A stretch of 64,000 nucleotides of DNA, taken from contig NZ_CP015637.1 of assembly GCF_001708445.1 (NCBI RefSeq), forward strand, positions 620,001 to 684,000, given 5' to 3'. Positions 26,301-36,272 of the stretch are shown piece after piece. A model generated the notes under the pieces. The model did no database searches and was not told the origin of the DNA. It saw only the letters and a program-made list of their open reading frames with translations. The position numbers and the translations under genes were made by a program. Source of the DNA: Pseudomonas fluorescens (lineage in GTDB: Bacteria > Pseudomonadota > Gammaproteobacteria > Pseudomonadales > Pseudomonadaceae). Within the stretch, counting starts at the first letter, position 1. Every line of letters begins with the position of its first letter.

Positions 26301-27315
26301 GGTGTTGGCGCTGTCGCAGGCACGCCCCATTGAGTTCGAGGGCAAGCGCTATTTTATTGCGAGCATGCCGGATGCCGGTGATGGGCAGTATTACCTGTTG
26401 AGGGTGCAGAGCCGGAGCAACCCCTACGAGCTGGTCAGCAGCGGGATTGTCGCCAAGCCTGACGTGGCCGGCGTTTGGAGACGTAGAGGCGAGACCGGCG
26501 GGGGCGGGACAGGCGCGTCTGGCGAGGCGCATGCCACCGTACCGGAGTCGATACCGATGGTGCCCTACACGGCGGGCGAACTCAGCTTCATGCGGCGGGA
26601 CGTTCACTTCACCACCCAGCAAAACAAGTTGGGTAGCTATAACCGCGTCAACAACGGCAAGTATCCCCTCCGGGACCTGCAGGGCCGACCCATTCGCATT
26701 CGAAGCCTGCAGACGCAAGTCAAAATGCCTTCAGGTCACACCTATACGTCCACGCCAATCAAACCCTATATCAAGTTTGAAGGGTTTGAGGCGGTAGGGG
26801 CGCTTTATGAAGAGAAACTGCGGTGGCGAACGTTCACTGCCGACGATGTGAAAGTCCCTGGAGAAGCCGCGTTGGTCGGGCAGTCCATGGTGGTTGCCAA
26901 CCGGCCCATTGCCAAAGGAGAAATCGTGGGGGTGTACGGCGGGGTGATTTTACCGCGCAGTTTGTCTGTGGCCTCGGAGGGGACATTCGGCATGGTCGTC
27001 GGCACGGCAAAAGTCGTTGAGGGCGGCACTTTCCATACCGTACCGCTCTTTATCGAGGGCGACTCCATCATTTCCAGAATCAACACCCATTTCGAATATG
27101 ACGCCGATGGCAAACCTGTCCGACAGGCTGCGGGCGGTTACAACGTGGAGTCCGTGCCTTTCGCGGTAGAGGCCGAGCACGCGACCAGCCGTCCAGGCGT
27201 GAGGACCAACTATGTGCTCAATGCTGTGTTTGCCACTGAAGACATTCCGGCGGGTGTCGAGTTGCGACTGAACTACGAATATACGGAGGCGATGATCAAA
27301 ACCAAGTTTGCGTGA
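20317..27315 (+). CDS. Giant DUF6543-LRR-NEL E3 ligase effector with C-terminal SET-like segment
   Basis: Protein of 2332 residues with no N-terminal signal. N-terminal half: dermonecrotic-toxin-like DUF6543 region, including a hydrophobic helical pair around residues 465-540 (LSFLNVAAFVVPGLGPIM). Residues about 1044-1300 and 1347-1620 are two copies of a module: a helical lead (TLFPSFTDEQVIEFIQSLG / KMYPGYGVQKAREFIWNLG) then leucine-rich repeats (LEELNLQGNPL; WLDLSGNQLRELP). Residues about 1690-1975 are an NEL-type E3 ubiquitin ligase with Cys1763-x-Asp1765 in ATCCDRAALSFSNLEIM. After a Gly-rich linker near 2058-2070, residues about 2175-2332 look like a SET domain: IAKGEIVGVYGG, RINTHF (2254-2259), VFATEDIPAGVELRLNYEY (ending 2322). 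NEL ligases ubiquitinate host proteins, and SET domains methylate lysines. Secretion route and targets are unknown, and no secretion system lies in the window. Confidence 0.85.
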   Translation: MSTPVISSTLPEGTFTTDLRGVHYDFLKDRVPTWFNQAIPYRQEELGNHEMHQLPSWYRTASPDARARLADSHSTFRETLNTIENSLGSITDILAFAEQPLKEAIKRTFNLDLDVRSVYFARKYAYPRGRTDLYGFFAFEQQNDPTLSYRYRAVSLLEAALANFEPGEERAPSCHDCQIITTFGAYDGEIIPTFDALSEQAVAIAPHAFAALCRTLDLGARYQKHLKEILTPTGNAERSALMQQLQTHQRQQLALSGEIANLQFALRPGTRRVESGISADAYRMLKQVLADPSGATLDGRPVTFAALKIFGVSLIGPLLIGPDRQSSRRVERLLAYIPNDPQQPLKEYASGADFMADLRSRLHSASYRRFFSRFIPQREQWAFFKQFNRLYQPASNGNPATDYPLKPEPARLRLEETPLTAALWEQQVQAFINKVFDDARAVAVPTGDEDRKARTERLEGYLDAVLSFLNVAAFVVPGLGPIMLAVGAAQMCSDVFEGIEAAEQGDTRAMWAHFSSVALNAAFFAAGSQVVPRIKFVSMLDNFKPVTMPSGKRMLWKADLGPYESTVTLAPQSKANEIGLHQHHGRTVLALEGKHYQVRQDADTGQYRIQHPTRPDAYAPKLEHNHQGAWSHEVEEPLTWDEPTLLRRLGLAESSDQVRISGVEPQTLRETFVNHEPVPLTLEETLKRFEIHQTLTTFVEQMRSSDPLVYAKADPVLQLQSMQRYSLLPETPLLRVLDSDANVLWEGDGPASTDRRMVVLSQGNVDRGELLNEVLYTLQGVDADLPGIPGSAQDPLHARASQLRRFIADKVDAIKGSMVNERYKALTRTDDPDVQRVQADFPALSTPVATQLLENLSAEALQRFRGSGRLPEAVVEQAKWFEQEARVARAYEGLHLDTLTDLDSQRLALRTLETLPGWRRGTRVELRQYSAQGPILDAIGSPDALPARTLVIQKDDRFSAGDFYTAAWEIMSPGERQAMGFSEASQLKPAIQQSPLSRQRLRTVLLEHPVRKPAFDPSMRAVGGGPGFRQLLKKTTQAFRSPEARVRTLFPSFTDEQVIEFIQSLGTDVSAGLARREAEFETLDKTLKAWVKENTPQLAITAFDRNGGMAGRTANDIRRCWRRETGPALTLTYGRGTTLPALSGDFSHVQTLELAGFRGASNVDTLLKNFTALKSLSVRNCQLAEVPLAIDAMPGLTSLSLETNRIRLTAQSAARLSALTTLEELNLQGNPLGVTPDFSGMLQLKRLNLMLTQLEQWPTGLHNQTSLEIVNLSRNRLQEVPQANLNPPPEQLAAIARINRVTLLDHNAFPEDYWQQFDSYWKRLGENRPDLLPGGLNEAFDSGNPRVGIVRKMYPGYGVQKAREFIWNLGPGADAELARLEQAFDVLQAQLNAWAFSGGGAYQRYARPGERNLNTVAHRARREAQQRILSCWRQETPQMLANDGTRIGLELDLSGLGLPSLPDLDVDFSHVGSLKLSNMGLSASPEGFLSRFRGVRWLDLSGNQLRELPPALGEMRGLTRLFLHNNRIRLSPETARMLSERVSLRALIIHDNDLRLSPDFSQITDMRSLSMARAGLETWPSGLAEQPLLDRIDLSGNRMTTIPASVIAPPDERLAQTARVNNVTHANDNPWTDATLQQVRDYGQRLERAGLASPGNPNRLVVTASSDVSRVAIAARPDAPFRRWAAGLTEEQIASRKAQWDSLRGQAGADGFFEVLRDLQAGAAEHEDLQRRVWDVIDTVSAHSAESESLREQMFEWAGRATCCDRAALSFSNLEIMAMVYKARAQALDSTQGEVLSTLSRGLFRLDQVEKIALNDIDQRRTAINNSNLTPDQKTQQLEKLEEVEIRLAYRYGLKDRLQLPGQPQHARFIGLGKVTQAMLDAAYERIVALDNSPEEFQALLSRDFWQDYVTHKYRSRFEAQSKPYQDELAVLFDRYTEGSLSTHAYERRAQELQARLVIDDGLLIDALTREEIVTRPMASGDLEALVEPAPGSLAVLALSQARPIEFEGKRYFIASMPDAGDGQYYLLRVQSRSNPYELVSSGIVAKPDVAGVWRRRGETGGGGTGASGEAHATVPESIPMVPYTAGELSFMRRDVHFTTQQNKLGSYNRVNNGKYPLRDLQGRPIRIRSLQTQVKMPSGHTYTSTPIKPYIKFEGFEAVGALYEEKLRWRTFTADDVKVPGEAALVGQSMVVANRPIAKGEIVGVYGGVILPRSLSVASEGTFGMVVGTAKVVEGGTFHTVPLFIEGDSIISRINTHFEYDADGKPVRQAAGGYNVESVPFAVEAEHATSRPGVRTNYVLNAVFATEDIPAGVELRLNYEYTEAMIKTKFA

Positions 27316-27376
27316 CTCTGCCAGTAGAGGTTCAACCCTGGACATGCAGGCCATGTTCAGGGTTGAGTGGCCCCCG

Positions 27377-29077
27377 TTAAAACAGGAAATACCGCTGCGC
27401 CATGGGCAGCACATCCGCAGGTTCACACCACAGCAACACGCCGTCGGCCTTGACCTGATAGGTCTGTGGGTCCACCTCGATGTCCGGCAGGTAATCGTTG
27501 TGGATCAGGTCGGTCTTCTGCACATTGCGGCAGCCCTTGACCACGGCGATCTGTTTTTTCAAGCCCAGGGTTTCCGGCAACCCGGCCTCCTGCGCCGCCT
27601 GGCTGATAAACGTCAGGCTGGTGGCATGCAGCGAGCTGCCGAAGCTGGCGAACATCGGGCGGTAGTGCACCGGTTGCGGGGTGGGGATCGACGCGTTGGC
27701 GTCGCCCATCAGGCTGGAGGCGATCGCGCCGCCCTTGAGGATCAGGGTTGGCTTGATGCCAAAGAACGCCGGACGCCACAGTACCAGGTCAGCCCACTTG
27801 CCGACTTCGATGGAGCCGACGATATGGCTGATGCCATGGGTGATCGCCGGGTTGATGGTGTACTTGGCGATGTAGCGCTTGGCGCGGAAGTTGTCGTTGC
27901 CAGGGCCGTCGCCGGGCAGCGCGCCACGTTGTTTTTTCATCTTGTCGGCGGTCTGCCAGGTGCGCGTGATCACTTCGCCGACACGGCCCATGGCCTGGCT
28001 GTCGGAACTGATCATCGAGAACGCGCCGAGGTCATGCAGGATGTCTTCGGCGGCGATGGTCTCGCGACGGATGCGGCTTTCGGCGAAGGCCACGTCTTCG
28101 GCGATGCTCGGGTCGAGGTGATGGCAGACCATCAACATGTCCAGGTGCTCGTCGATGGTATTGCGCGTGAACGGCCGCGTCGGGTTGGTCGAGCTGGGCA
28201 GCACGTTGGGGAAGCCACAGGCCTTGATGATGTCGGGCGCATGACCGCCGCCGGCGCCTTCGGTGTGGTAGGTGTGGATGGTGCGGCCCTTGAGCGCGGC
28301 GAGGGTGGTTTCGACGAAGCCGGACTCGTTGAGGGTGTCGCTGTGGATCGCCACCTGCACATCGTATTGGTCGGCGACGCTCAGGCAGTTGTCGATACTG
28401 GCGGGCGTGGTGCCCCAGTCTTCATGCAGCTTCAAGCCGATGGCGCCGGCCTTGACCTGCTCGATCAACGGCTCCGGCAAGCTGGCGTTACCCTTGCCGG
28501 TGAAGCCGATGTTCATCGGGAACGAGTCACTGGCTTGGAGCATGCGCGCCAGGTGCCAAGGCCCTGAGGTACAGGTGGTGGCGTTGGTGCCGGTCGCCGG
28601 GCCGGTGCCGCCGCCGATCATGGTGGTGACGCCACTGGTCAGGGCCTCTTCGATCTGCTGCGGGCAGATGAAATGCACATGGGAGTCGATGCCGCCGGCG
28701 GTGAGGATCATGCCTTCGCCGGCAATCACTTCGGTGCTGGCGCCGATGGCCATGGTCACGCCGGGTTGGATATCCGGGTTGCCGGCTTTGCCAATGGCGT
28801 GAATGCGGCCGTTCTTGAGGCCGACGTCGGCCTTGACGATGCCCCAGTGATCGATGATCAGCGCGTTGGTGATCAGGGTGTCGACCACCTCGTGAGCGAG
28901 CAACTGGCTCTGGCCCTGGCCGTCGCGGATGACCTTGCCGCCGCCGAATTTCACTTCTTCGCCATAGACGGTGAAGTCCTGTTCCACTTCGACGAACAGC
29001 TCGGTGTCGGCCAGGCGGACCTTGTCACCGACGGTGGGGCCGTACATGTCGGCGTAGGCTTGGCGACTGATTTTCAT
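27377..29077 (-). CDS. ureC: Urease alpha subunit UreC
   Basis: Catalytic subunit (566 residues) of the nickel enzyme that hydrolyses urea to ammonia and carbamate. Visible are the [13 protein letters not shown] nickel-ligand His pair, the [13 protein letters not shown] segment with the Lys that is carbamylated to bridge the two nickels, and the flap motif MVCHHLDPS with Cys and catalytic His. The ATG at 29077 gives the standard [18 protein letters not shown] start; a longer frame runs into the REP and is rejected. Last gene of the urt-ure operon. Confidence 0.97.
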   Translation of the reverse strand: MKISRQAYADMYGPTVGDKVRLADTELFVEVEQDFTVYGEEVKFGGGKVIRDGQGQSQLLAHEVVDTLITNALIIDHWGIVKADVGLKNGRIHAIGKAGNPDIQPGVTMAIGASTEVIAGEGMILTAGGIDSHVHFICPQQIEEALTSGVTTMIGGGTGPATGTNATTCTSGPWHLARMLQASDSFPMNIGFTGKGNASLPEPLIEQVKAGAIGLKLHEDWGTTPASIDNCLSVADQYDVQVAIHSDTLNESGFVETTLAALKGRTIHTYHTEGAGGGHAPDIIKACGFPNVLPSSTNPTRPFTRNTIDEHLDMLMVCHHLDPSIAEDVAFAESRIRRETIAAEDILHDLGAFSMISSDSQAMGRVGEVITRTWQTADKMKKQRGALPGDGPGNDNFRAKRYIAKYTINPAITHGISHIVGSIEVGKWADLVLWRPAFFGIKPTLILKGGAIASSLMGDANASIPTPQPVHYRPMFASFGSSLHATSLTFISQAAQEAGLPETLGLKKQIAVVKGCRNVQKTDLIHNDYLPDIEVDPQTYQVKADGVLLWCEPADVLPMAQRYFLF

Positions 29078-29116
29078 GTGTGTGCCCTGAAGATGTGTGT
29101 TGAATGTGAAATCGCT

Positions 29117-29186
29117 ATCGGGGGCAAGCCCCCTCCCACCTTTGATTTGTGAACCCATTCAAATGTGGGAGGGGGCTTGCCCCCGA
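29117..29186. repeat. REP doublet within the ure operon
   Basis: ATCGGGGGCAAGCCCCCTCC and inverted TGTGGGAGGGGGCTTGCCCC, 24 bases apart, between ureB and ureC. Such a hairpin inside an operon could change the relative amounts of the two subunits' mRNA. Confidence 0.85.
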
Positions 29187-29193
29187 TGAGGCC

Positions 29194-30547
<1,354 letters not shown>

Positions 30548-30556
30548 GGCCGGGCC

Positions 30557-30859
30557 TCAGGCAATGGGCTGGTGGACGGTGACCAGCTTGGTCCCGTCGG
30601 GGAAGGTGGCTTCCACCTGGATATCCGGGATCATTTCCGGGATGCCTTCCATCACCTGTTCGCGGGTGAGCAAGGTGGTGCCGAAGTGCATCAGGTCGGC
30701 CACGGTGCGGCCATCGCGGGCGCCTTCCATCAAGGCGGCGGAGATATAGGCGATGGTTTCCGGGTAGTTGAGTTTCACCCCGCGCGCCAGGCGCCGTTCG
30801 GCGACTAAGCCTGCGGTGAAAATCAGCAGTTTGTCTTTTTCCCGTGGGGTCAGGTCCAT
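30557..30859 (-). CDS. ureA: Urease gamma subunit UreA
   Basis: Structural subunit of 100 residues: [20 protein letters not shown], then [20 protein letters not shown] and [23 protein letters not shown] lies nine bases before the ATG at 30859. First structural subunit gene, 148 bases after ureD, the space being filled by a REP. Confidence 0.97.
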   Translation of the reverse strand: MDLTPREKDKLLIFTAGLVAERRLARGVKLNYPETIAYISAALMEGARDGRTVADLMHFGTTLLTREQVMEGIPEMIPDIQVEATFPDGTKLVTVHQPIA

Positions 30860-30908
30860 GGTTCAAGGTCCTTCAAAGAATGCATTCTTAAATACAACAG
30901 AGATCAAG

Positions 30909-30998
30909 TGTGGGAGGGAGCTTGCTCCCGATAGCAGTGGGTCAGGCAATACGTGTGCTGACTGATCCGCCGCCATCGGGAGCAAGCTCCCTCCCACA
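30909..30998. repeat. REP doublet between ureD and ureA
   Basis: TGTGGGAGGGAGCTTGCTCC at the left and the inverted GGAGCAAGCTCCCTCCCACA at the right, about 45 bases apart. Confidence 0.88.
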
Positions 30999-31007
30999 TT
31001 TTGATCT

Positions 31008-31847
31008 TCATGTGCTCCAGATTCGTGGTGAGACCGCCTCTCGCCCAAACAGGGCGGGGCGTAACAATTTCCATAAATCGATCAACCACTGCCGCGCCAG
31101 CAATGCTTCACTGGCCAGGCAGCGGGCCACCAGCAGGCCGGGCAGTTGGGTCAGGTCGCCGCGCACCGCGTGGGGCAGTGAACGGCATTGTTCAAGCAAT
31201 TCGCCAGGGATTTCGCCAGTCACCAGCAACGTCGCAAACGCCGGCTGCCCATCCAGCCCGATGGGCGAGTCCAGCAAACCATCGGCGCCCACAATGCGCT
31301 GGCGTTCATGCCAGAGCAACTGGCCGTCGCGGCGGATATCCAGGTGCGATTGGAAGTGGCCCAGGTCGAAACGCTCACCACTGGCCGGGCGGCCGAGGGC
31401 GACCACGTCCCAGTAGAACAGGCGGGCATCGCCTTGCAGCTCGATACGCGTGGTGAGCTCGGCCTGGGCGGCGCTGAATACGATGGTTTCCTGGGGCAGC
31501 CATTCCAACGTGGCGCCGGCTTCTACGGTGAGATCGAGTTGCTGAAACGCCGGGCCGCTCGCGCGATACCACTTGGCAGCGCCGGGGCTGGTCAATTGCG
31601 CCCAGGCGCCCGCGCCGACGTGGGCGCTGATATCCAGGCGATCGCCGCCGGCAATCCCGCCGGGCGGGTGCACGATGATGTGCTGGCACACTTCGGGGCC
31701 TTCGGCGTACAGGTGCTTTTGCACCCGCAGCGGGCCGTGGTGGCGACGCATCACCGGGCGCGTGGTATCGCCGAAACGCGCGTAGCCGAGTTCCAGCGCG
31801 GCATGCCAGCTGGGGGTGAACAGGGCGGGGGAAACGGGCAGGTTCAT
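31008..31847 (-). CDS. ureD: Urease accessory protein UreD
   Basis: Protein of 279 residues that docks on apo-urease and passes nickel from UreFG. Conserved stretches are [42 protein letters not shown] and the [15 protein letters not shown] motif. The start is [20 protein letters not shown] at 31847, with a weak ribosome-binding site, 30 bases after the stop of urtE, consistent with a single long transcript. Confidence 0.93.
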   Translation of the reverse strand: MNLPVSPALFTPSWHAALELGYARFGDTTRPVMRRHHGPLRVQKHLYAEGPEVCQHIIVHPPGGIAGGDRLDISAHVGAGAWAQLTSPGAAKWYRASGPAFQQLDLTVEAGATLEWLPQETIVFSAAQAELTTRIELQGDARLFYWDVVALGRPASGERFDLGHFQSHLDIRRDGQLLWHERQRIVGADGLLDSPIGLDGQPAFATLLVTGEIPGELLEQCRSLPHAVRGDLTQLPGLLVARCLASEALLARQWLIDLWKLLRPALFGREAVSPRIWST

Positions 31848-31877
31848 GGCTCAGGCTTATTGTCAGGACGCTACAGA

Positions 31878-32576
31878 TTAGATGGTTACGAGACCGCGTA
31901 CACCGTCACTTTCCATATTTTCACCGCGGCCTTGCTGCACGATTTCGCCACGGGACATCACCAGGTACTGGTCGGCCAACTCGGCGGCGAAGTCGTAGAA
32001 CTGCTCCACCAGCAGGATCGCCATATCGCCCCGCGCGGCAAGCTTCTTGATCACCGCCCCGATTTCCTTGATCACTGACGGCTGTATGCCTTCGGTGGGC
32101 TCATCAAGGATCAACAGGCGCGGGCGACTGGCCAGGGCGCGGCCAATAGCCAACTGTTGCTGCTGGCCGCCGGACAAGTCACCGCCACGCCGATGCTTCA
32201 TTTGCAGCAACACCGGGAACAGTTCGTAGATAAACGCCGGCACTTCCTTGGCCTCGGAGCCAGGAAAACGCGACAGCCCCATCAACAGGTTTTCTTCCAC
32301 GGTCAGCCGCCCGAAAATCTCCCGGCCCTGGGGCACATAGGCGATCCCGGCGTGTACACGCTGGTGCGGCTTGAAGCCGGTGATGGCCTGGCCTTCCCAA
32401 TTCACCGCGCCCTCTTTGGCCGGCAGCAAACCCATCAGGCACTTGAGCAGGGTGGTCTTGCCCACGCCGTTACGCCCGAGCAGGCAGGTGACTTCGCCGA
32501 CCTTCACGTCGAAAGACAGCCCCCGCAGGATGTGGCTACCGCCGTAGTACTGGTGCAGCTTGTCGACTTGCAACAT
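31878..32576 (-). CDS. urtE: Urea ABC transporter ATP-binding protein UrtE
   Basis: ATPase subunit of 232 residues. Walker A LLGRNGVGKTTLLK, signature LSGGQQQQLAIGRAL, Walker B LLILDEPTEGIQPSVI, and the LLVEQFYDFA switch in which Gln-Phe marks UrtE rather than LivF. The ATG at 32576 has AGGAGG nine bases upstream; the longer frame runs through a REP and is rejected. Downstream of urtD with the REP between. Confidence 0.95.
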   Translation of the reverse strand: MLQVDKLHQYYGGSHILRGLSFDVKVGEVTCLLGRNGVGKTTLLKCLMGLLPAKEGAVNWEGQAITGFKPHQRVHAGIAYVPQGREIFGRLTVEENLLMGLSRFPGSEAKEVPAFIYELFPVLLQMKHRRGGDLSGGQQQQLAIGRALASRPRLLILDEPTEGIQPSVIKEIGAVIKKLAARGDMAILLVEQFYDFAAELADQYLVMSRGEIVQQGRGENMESDGVRGLVTI

Positions 32577-32598
32577 TCTCAAAACCTCCTCAATTCCC

Positions 32599-32698
32599 TG
32601 TAGGAGCGAGCTTGCTCGCGAAAAACCTGAGGGCGCCGCGTGCATTCAGGCTGCCCGCGTTATCGTTAACGATTTTCGCGAGCAAGCTCGCTCCTACA
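32599..32698. repeat. REP doublet between urtD and urtE
   Basis: TGTAGGAGCGAGCTTGCTCG and the inverted GAGCAAGCTCGCTCCTACA, GCGAGCTTGCTCGC family, within the urt operon only 11 bases from urtD. Confidence 0.9.
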
Positions 32699-32709
32699 GA
32701 AAAGCGAAC

Positions 32710-33558
32710 TCAGCGCCCGAGGTACACCTCGATCACGCGCTCGTTTTCCTGCACCTGCTCCAACGAGCCTTCGGCCAGTACGCTGCCCTGGTGCAGCACC
32801 GTCACATGGTCGGCGATCGAACCGACAAAGCCCATGTCGTGCTCCACCACCATCAGCGAGTGCTTGCCCGCCAGGCGCTTGAACAGTTCGGCGGTGAATT
32901 CGGTTTCCGCGTCGGTCATGCCGGCCACCGGTTCATCCAGCAGTAGCAGTTGCGGGTCTTGCATCAGCAGCATGCCGATTTCCAGGAACTGCTTCTGGCC
33001 GTGGGACAGCAACCCCGCCGGGCGCTGCACCGAGGCGGTGAGGCGGATGGTGTCGAGCACTTCATCGATGCGGTCTTTCTGCTCTCCACTCAGGCGCGCA
33101 CGGAGGCTGGCCCATACGGATTTATCGGTCTTCTGTGCCAGCTCCAGGTTCTCGAACACGCTCAAGGCTTCGAACACCGTGGGTTTCTGGAACTTGCGGC
33201 CGATACCGGCCTGGGCGATCTGCACTTCGCTCATGCTGGTCAGGTCGAGGGTTTCGCCAAACCAGGCCTTGCCGTGGCTGGGCCGGGTCTTGCCGGTGAT
33301 CACGTCCATCAGCGTGGTCTTGCCTGCGCCGTTGGGGCCGATGATGCAGCGCAATTCACCGACACCGATGTACAGGTTGAGGTCGTTGAGCGCCTTGAAA
33401 CCGTCGAAGCTGACGCTGATATCTTCCAGGGTCAGGATCGTGCCGTGGCGCGTGTCGAGGCCCGTCCCGGCCGCCTGGCCGATACCGATCGCATCGCGAC
33501 CGCTGCCGGCATCAAGGATAGGTTCGAGCATAAATTCCGCCGTCGCAGTGATTCTCAT
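32710..33558 (-). CDS. urtD: Urea ABC transporter ATP-binding protein UrtD
   Basis: ATPase subunit of 282 residues. Walker A IIGPNGAGKTTLMDVITGKT, signature LSHGQKQFLEIGMLL, Walker B LLLLDEPVAGMTDAETE (typical of UrtD/LivG) and the final His in VVEHDMGFV. The N-terminal 40 residues before the ATPase fold are longer than in many homologues. The start overlaps the stop of urtC by four bases. Confidence 0.95.
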   Translation of the reverse strand: MRITATAEFMLEPILDAGSGRDAIGIGQAAGTGLDTRHGTILTLEDISVSFDGFKALNDLNLYIGVGELRCIIGPNGAGKTTLMDVITGKTRPSHGKAWFGETLDLTSMSEVQIAQAGIGRKFQKPTVFEALSVFENLELAQKTDKSVWASLRARLSGEQKDRIDEVLDTIRLTASVQRPAGLLSHGQKQFLEIGMLLMQDPQLLLLDEPVAGMTDAETEFTAELFKRLAGKHSLMVVEHDMGFVGSIADHVTVLHQGSVLAEGSLEQVQENERVIEVYLGR

Positions 33559-34634
33559 GGTTCACCCCGTTTCTTCAGCAGGCCGATCACGCCCTTGGGC
33601 AAATACAAGGTGACGATGATGAACAGCGCCCCGAGGAAGAACAGCCAGTATTCCGGGAACGCCACGGTGAACCAGCTCTTCATGCCGTTGACCACGCCAG
33701 CGCCGAGCAGCGGCCCGATCAAGGTGCCGCGTCCGCCCAGGGCCACCCATACCGCAGCTTCGATGGAGTTGGTCGGCGACATTTCGCTGGGGTTGATAAT
33801 GCCCACCTGCGGCACATACAACGCGCCCGCCAGGCCGCACAGCACCGCGCTCAGCACCCACACGAACAGCTTGAAGCCGCGTGGGTCGTAGCCGCAGAAC
33901 ATCAGGCGGTTTTCCGCATCGCGCAATGCCGTCAGCACCCGGCCGAACTTGCTTTGCGCCAGGCGCCAGCCGATGTACAGGCTGGCCACCAGCAACAGCA
34001 CCGTGGCCACGAACAACACCGCGCGCGTGCCCGGCTCGGTAATGCCAAAGCCGAGGATGCTGCGAAAGTTGGTGAAGCCGTTATTGCCGCCGAACCCGGT
34101 CTCGTTGCGAAAGAACAACAGCATCCCGGCGAAGGTCAGGGCCTGGGTCATGATCGAGAAGTACACGCCCTTGATCCGCGAGCGGAAGGCGAAGAAGCCG
34201 AACACCAATGCCAGCAAGCCCGGTGCGAGCACCACCAGGCACAGCGCCCAGAGGAAGTGCTCGGTGCCGACCCAATACCAGGGCAATTCGGTCCAGGATA
34301 AAAACGTCATGAACGCCGGCAGCCCGTCACCGGAGGCCTGGCGCATCAAGTACATGCCCATGGCGTAGCCACCGAGGGCGAAGAACAACCCGTGGCCGAG
34401 GGACAGCATGCCGGCGTAGCCCCACACCAGGTCGAGCGCAAGGGCCACGATGGCGTAGCAGAGGATCTTCCCCACCAGCGTCAGCGTGTAGGCCGATACA
34501 TGCAGCGGGTTTTCCGGCGCCAGCAGCGAACACAACGGCAGGGCCAGCAGCAGGGCCAGGATCACGGCGCCGACGGCAATCGTCACTTTGGGGCCGGCCT
34601 TTTGCGTGGCGGTGAGCATCAATGGCTGGTTCAT
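33555..34634 (-). CDS. urtC: Urea ABC transporter permease UrtC
   Basis: Inner-membrane permease of 359 residues with about ten hydrophobic segments. DLVWGYAGMLSLGHGLFFAL and NNGFTNFRSILGFGI are typical of UrtC, and the EAA-like stretch near AVWVALGGRGTLIGPLLGAG couples to the ATPases. Its first base coincides with the stop of urtB. Confidence 0.95.
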   Translation of the reverse strand: MNQPLMLTATQKAGPKVTIAVGAVILALLLALPLCSLLAPENPLHVSAYTLTLVGKILCYAIVALALDLVWGYAGMLSLGHGLFFALGGYAMGMYLMRQASGDGLPAFMTFLSWTELPWYWVGTEHFLWALCLVVLAPGLLALVFGFFAFRSRIKGVYFSIMTQALTFAGMLLFFRNETGFGGNNGFTNFRSILGFGITEPGTRAVLFVATVLLLVASLYIGWRLAQSKFGRVLTALRDAENRLMFCGYDPRGFKLFVWVLSAVLCGLAGALYVPQVGIINPSEMSPTNSIEAAVWVALGGRGTLIGPLLGAGVVNGMKSWFTVAFPEYWLFFLGALFIIVTLYLPKGVIGLLKKRGEP

Positions 34635-36136
34635 CAGTCGATCACCCGTCCTTTCAGTGCGAAGAGTCCTTGCGGGCGTTTCTGGATAAACAGAATGATC
34701 AGCGCGAGGATCAGGATCTTGCCGAGTACGGCGCCGATCTGTGGCTCCAGGATCTTGTTGGCGATGCCCAGCCCGAACGCCGCCATGACGCTGCCGGCCA
34801 ACTGGCCGACCCCGCCGAGCACCACCACCAGGAACGAGTCGATGATGTAGCTCTGGCCCAGGTCCGGGCCGACGTTGCCGATCTGGCTCAGCGCCACACC
34901 GCCCAACCCGGCGATGCCGGAGCCGAGGCCAAAGGCGAGCATGTCCACGCGCCCGGTGGGCACGCCGCAGCAGGCGGCCATGTTGCGGTTCTGGGTCACG
35001 GCACGCACATTCAGGCCCAGGCGCGTCTTGTTCAGCAGCAGCCAGGTGAGCACCACAACAAACAGTGCGAACGCGATGATCACGATGCGGTTGTACGGCA
35101 ACACCAGGTTGGGCAGCACCTGGATGCCACCGGACAGCCAGGCGGGGTTGGCCACTTCAACGTTCTGCGCACCGAACACCAGGCGCACCAGTTGGATCAG
35201 CATCAGGCTGATGCCCCAGGTGGCGAGCAGGGTTTCCAGCGGACGCCCATACAGGTGACGAATCACCGTGCGTTCCAGGGCCATGCCGATGGCGGCGGTG
35301 ACGAAGAACGCCACCGGCAGCGCGATCAGCGGGTAGAACTCGATGGCCTGGGGCACATAGCGCTGCATCAGCAACTGCACCACGTAGGTGGAGTAGGCAC
35401 CGAGCATCAGCATTTCGCCGTGGGCCATGTTGATCACGCCGAGCAGGCCGAAGGTGATCGCCAGGCCCAGGGCCGCCAGCAGCAGGATCGACCCCAGGGA
35501 CATGCCGCTGAAGGCCTGGCCGAGGATTTCACCCAGCATCAGTTTGCGTTTGACCTGCGCCAGGCTGGTCTCGGCGGCGGTGTGTACGCTGGCGTCGGCT
35601 TCCACGCCGGGGGAGAGCAGGGCTTCGAGGCGGGTACGTGCCAGCGGGTCGCCGGTACTGCCGAGCAAGCGCACGGCGGCCAGGCGTACCACCGGGTCGG
35701 TGTCCACCAGTTGCAGGTTGGCCAGTGCCAGGCTGAGGGCGGTGTGCACGTCCTCATTGGTTTCGGCGGCGACCTGCTGGTCGAGGAATTTCAGTTGCGC
35801 CGGTTGCGCGGTTTTTTGCAGGGTTCGCGCAGCGGCCAGGCGTACCTTGGGGTCGGCGGCGAGCAGTTGCTGGCTGGCCTGTACGTTGTCGATCAGGCCG
35901 CGCAGGCGGTTGTTCAGGCGTACGGTCTTGGTTTCACCGTTGAGCGTGAGCTGGCCTTGTTGCAGCGCGTCCACCAACTCGATGCGCGCCGGGTCGGGCT
36001 GGGCGGCCCAGTCCTGGAGCAGCTTGGCTTGTTGCGCGGGGTTGGCGGCGAGGAAGTCTTCGGCGTCGCCTGCATGTGCCGCCAAAGGCAGCAACAGCAG
36101 CAATGCCAGGAAATAGTGATTGAGGGCAGCGGGCAT
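34634..36136 (-). CDS. urtB: Urea ABC transporter permease UrtB with N-terminal periplasmic extension
   Basis: Permease of 500 residues. A signal-like N terminus (LNHYFLALLLLLPLAAHA) leads to about 190 soluble residues with HEAT-like helical repeats (VRLAAARTLQKTA; VRLAAVRLLGSTGDPLAR). The LivH-type membrane domain follows (LGLAITFGLLGVINMAHGEM). This extension is usual for proteobacterial UrtB. The ATG at 36136 is preferred to a TTG two codons earlier. It follows urtA across a REP. Confidence 0.94.
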   Translation of the reverse strand: MPAALNHYFLALLLLLPLAAHAGDAEDFLAANPAQQAKLLQDWAAQPDPARIELVDALQQGQLTLNGETKTVRLNNRLRGLIDNVQASQQLLAADPKVRLAAARTLQKTAQPAQLKFLDQQVAAETNEDVHTALSLALANLQLVDTDPVVRLAAVRLLGSTGDPLARTRLEALLSPGVEADASVHTAAETSLAQVKRKLMLGEILGQAFSGMSLGSILLLAALGLAITFGLLGVINMAHGEMLMLGAYSTYVVQLLMQRYVPQAIEFYPLIALPVAFFVTAAIGMALERTVIRHLYGRPLETLLATWGISLMLIQLVRLVFGAQNVEVANPAWLSGGIQVLPNLVLPYNRIVIIAFALFVVVLTWLLLNKTRLGLNVRAVTQNRNMAACCGVPTGRVDMLAFGLGSGIAGLGGVALSQIGNVGPDLGQSYIIDSFLVVVLGGVGQLAGSVMAAFGLGIANKILEPQIGAVLGKILILALIILFIQKRPQGLFALKGRVID

Positions 36137-36165
36137 AAACAAATGTCCTAGTCATGCGCGGACAG

Positions 36166-36254
36166 TGTGGGAGGGGGCTTGCCCCCGATAGCAGTGGGTC
36201 AGTGACAAGTGCATTGCCTGACACGCCGCTATCGGGGGCAAGCCCCCTCCCACA
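36166..36254. repeat. REP doublet between urtA and urtB
   Basis: TGTGGGAGGGGGCTTGCCCC and the inverted GGGGCAAGCCCCCTCCCACA. A stable hairpin here could protect the 3' end of the urtA message, so that the binding protein is made in excess of the permease; this is inference. Confidence 0.88.
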
Positions 36255-36272
36255 GTTGACCTGTGGTGGGGC

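Noticed and set aside
34622..36151. Plus-strand 509-residue frame opposite urtB
   Set aside because: Antisense shadow of urtB, rich in His/Gln/Gly with no domain.
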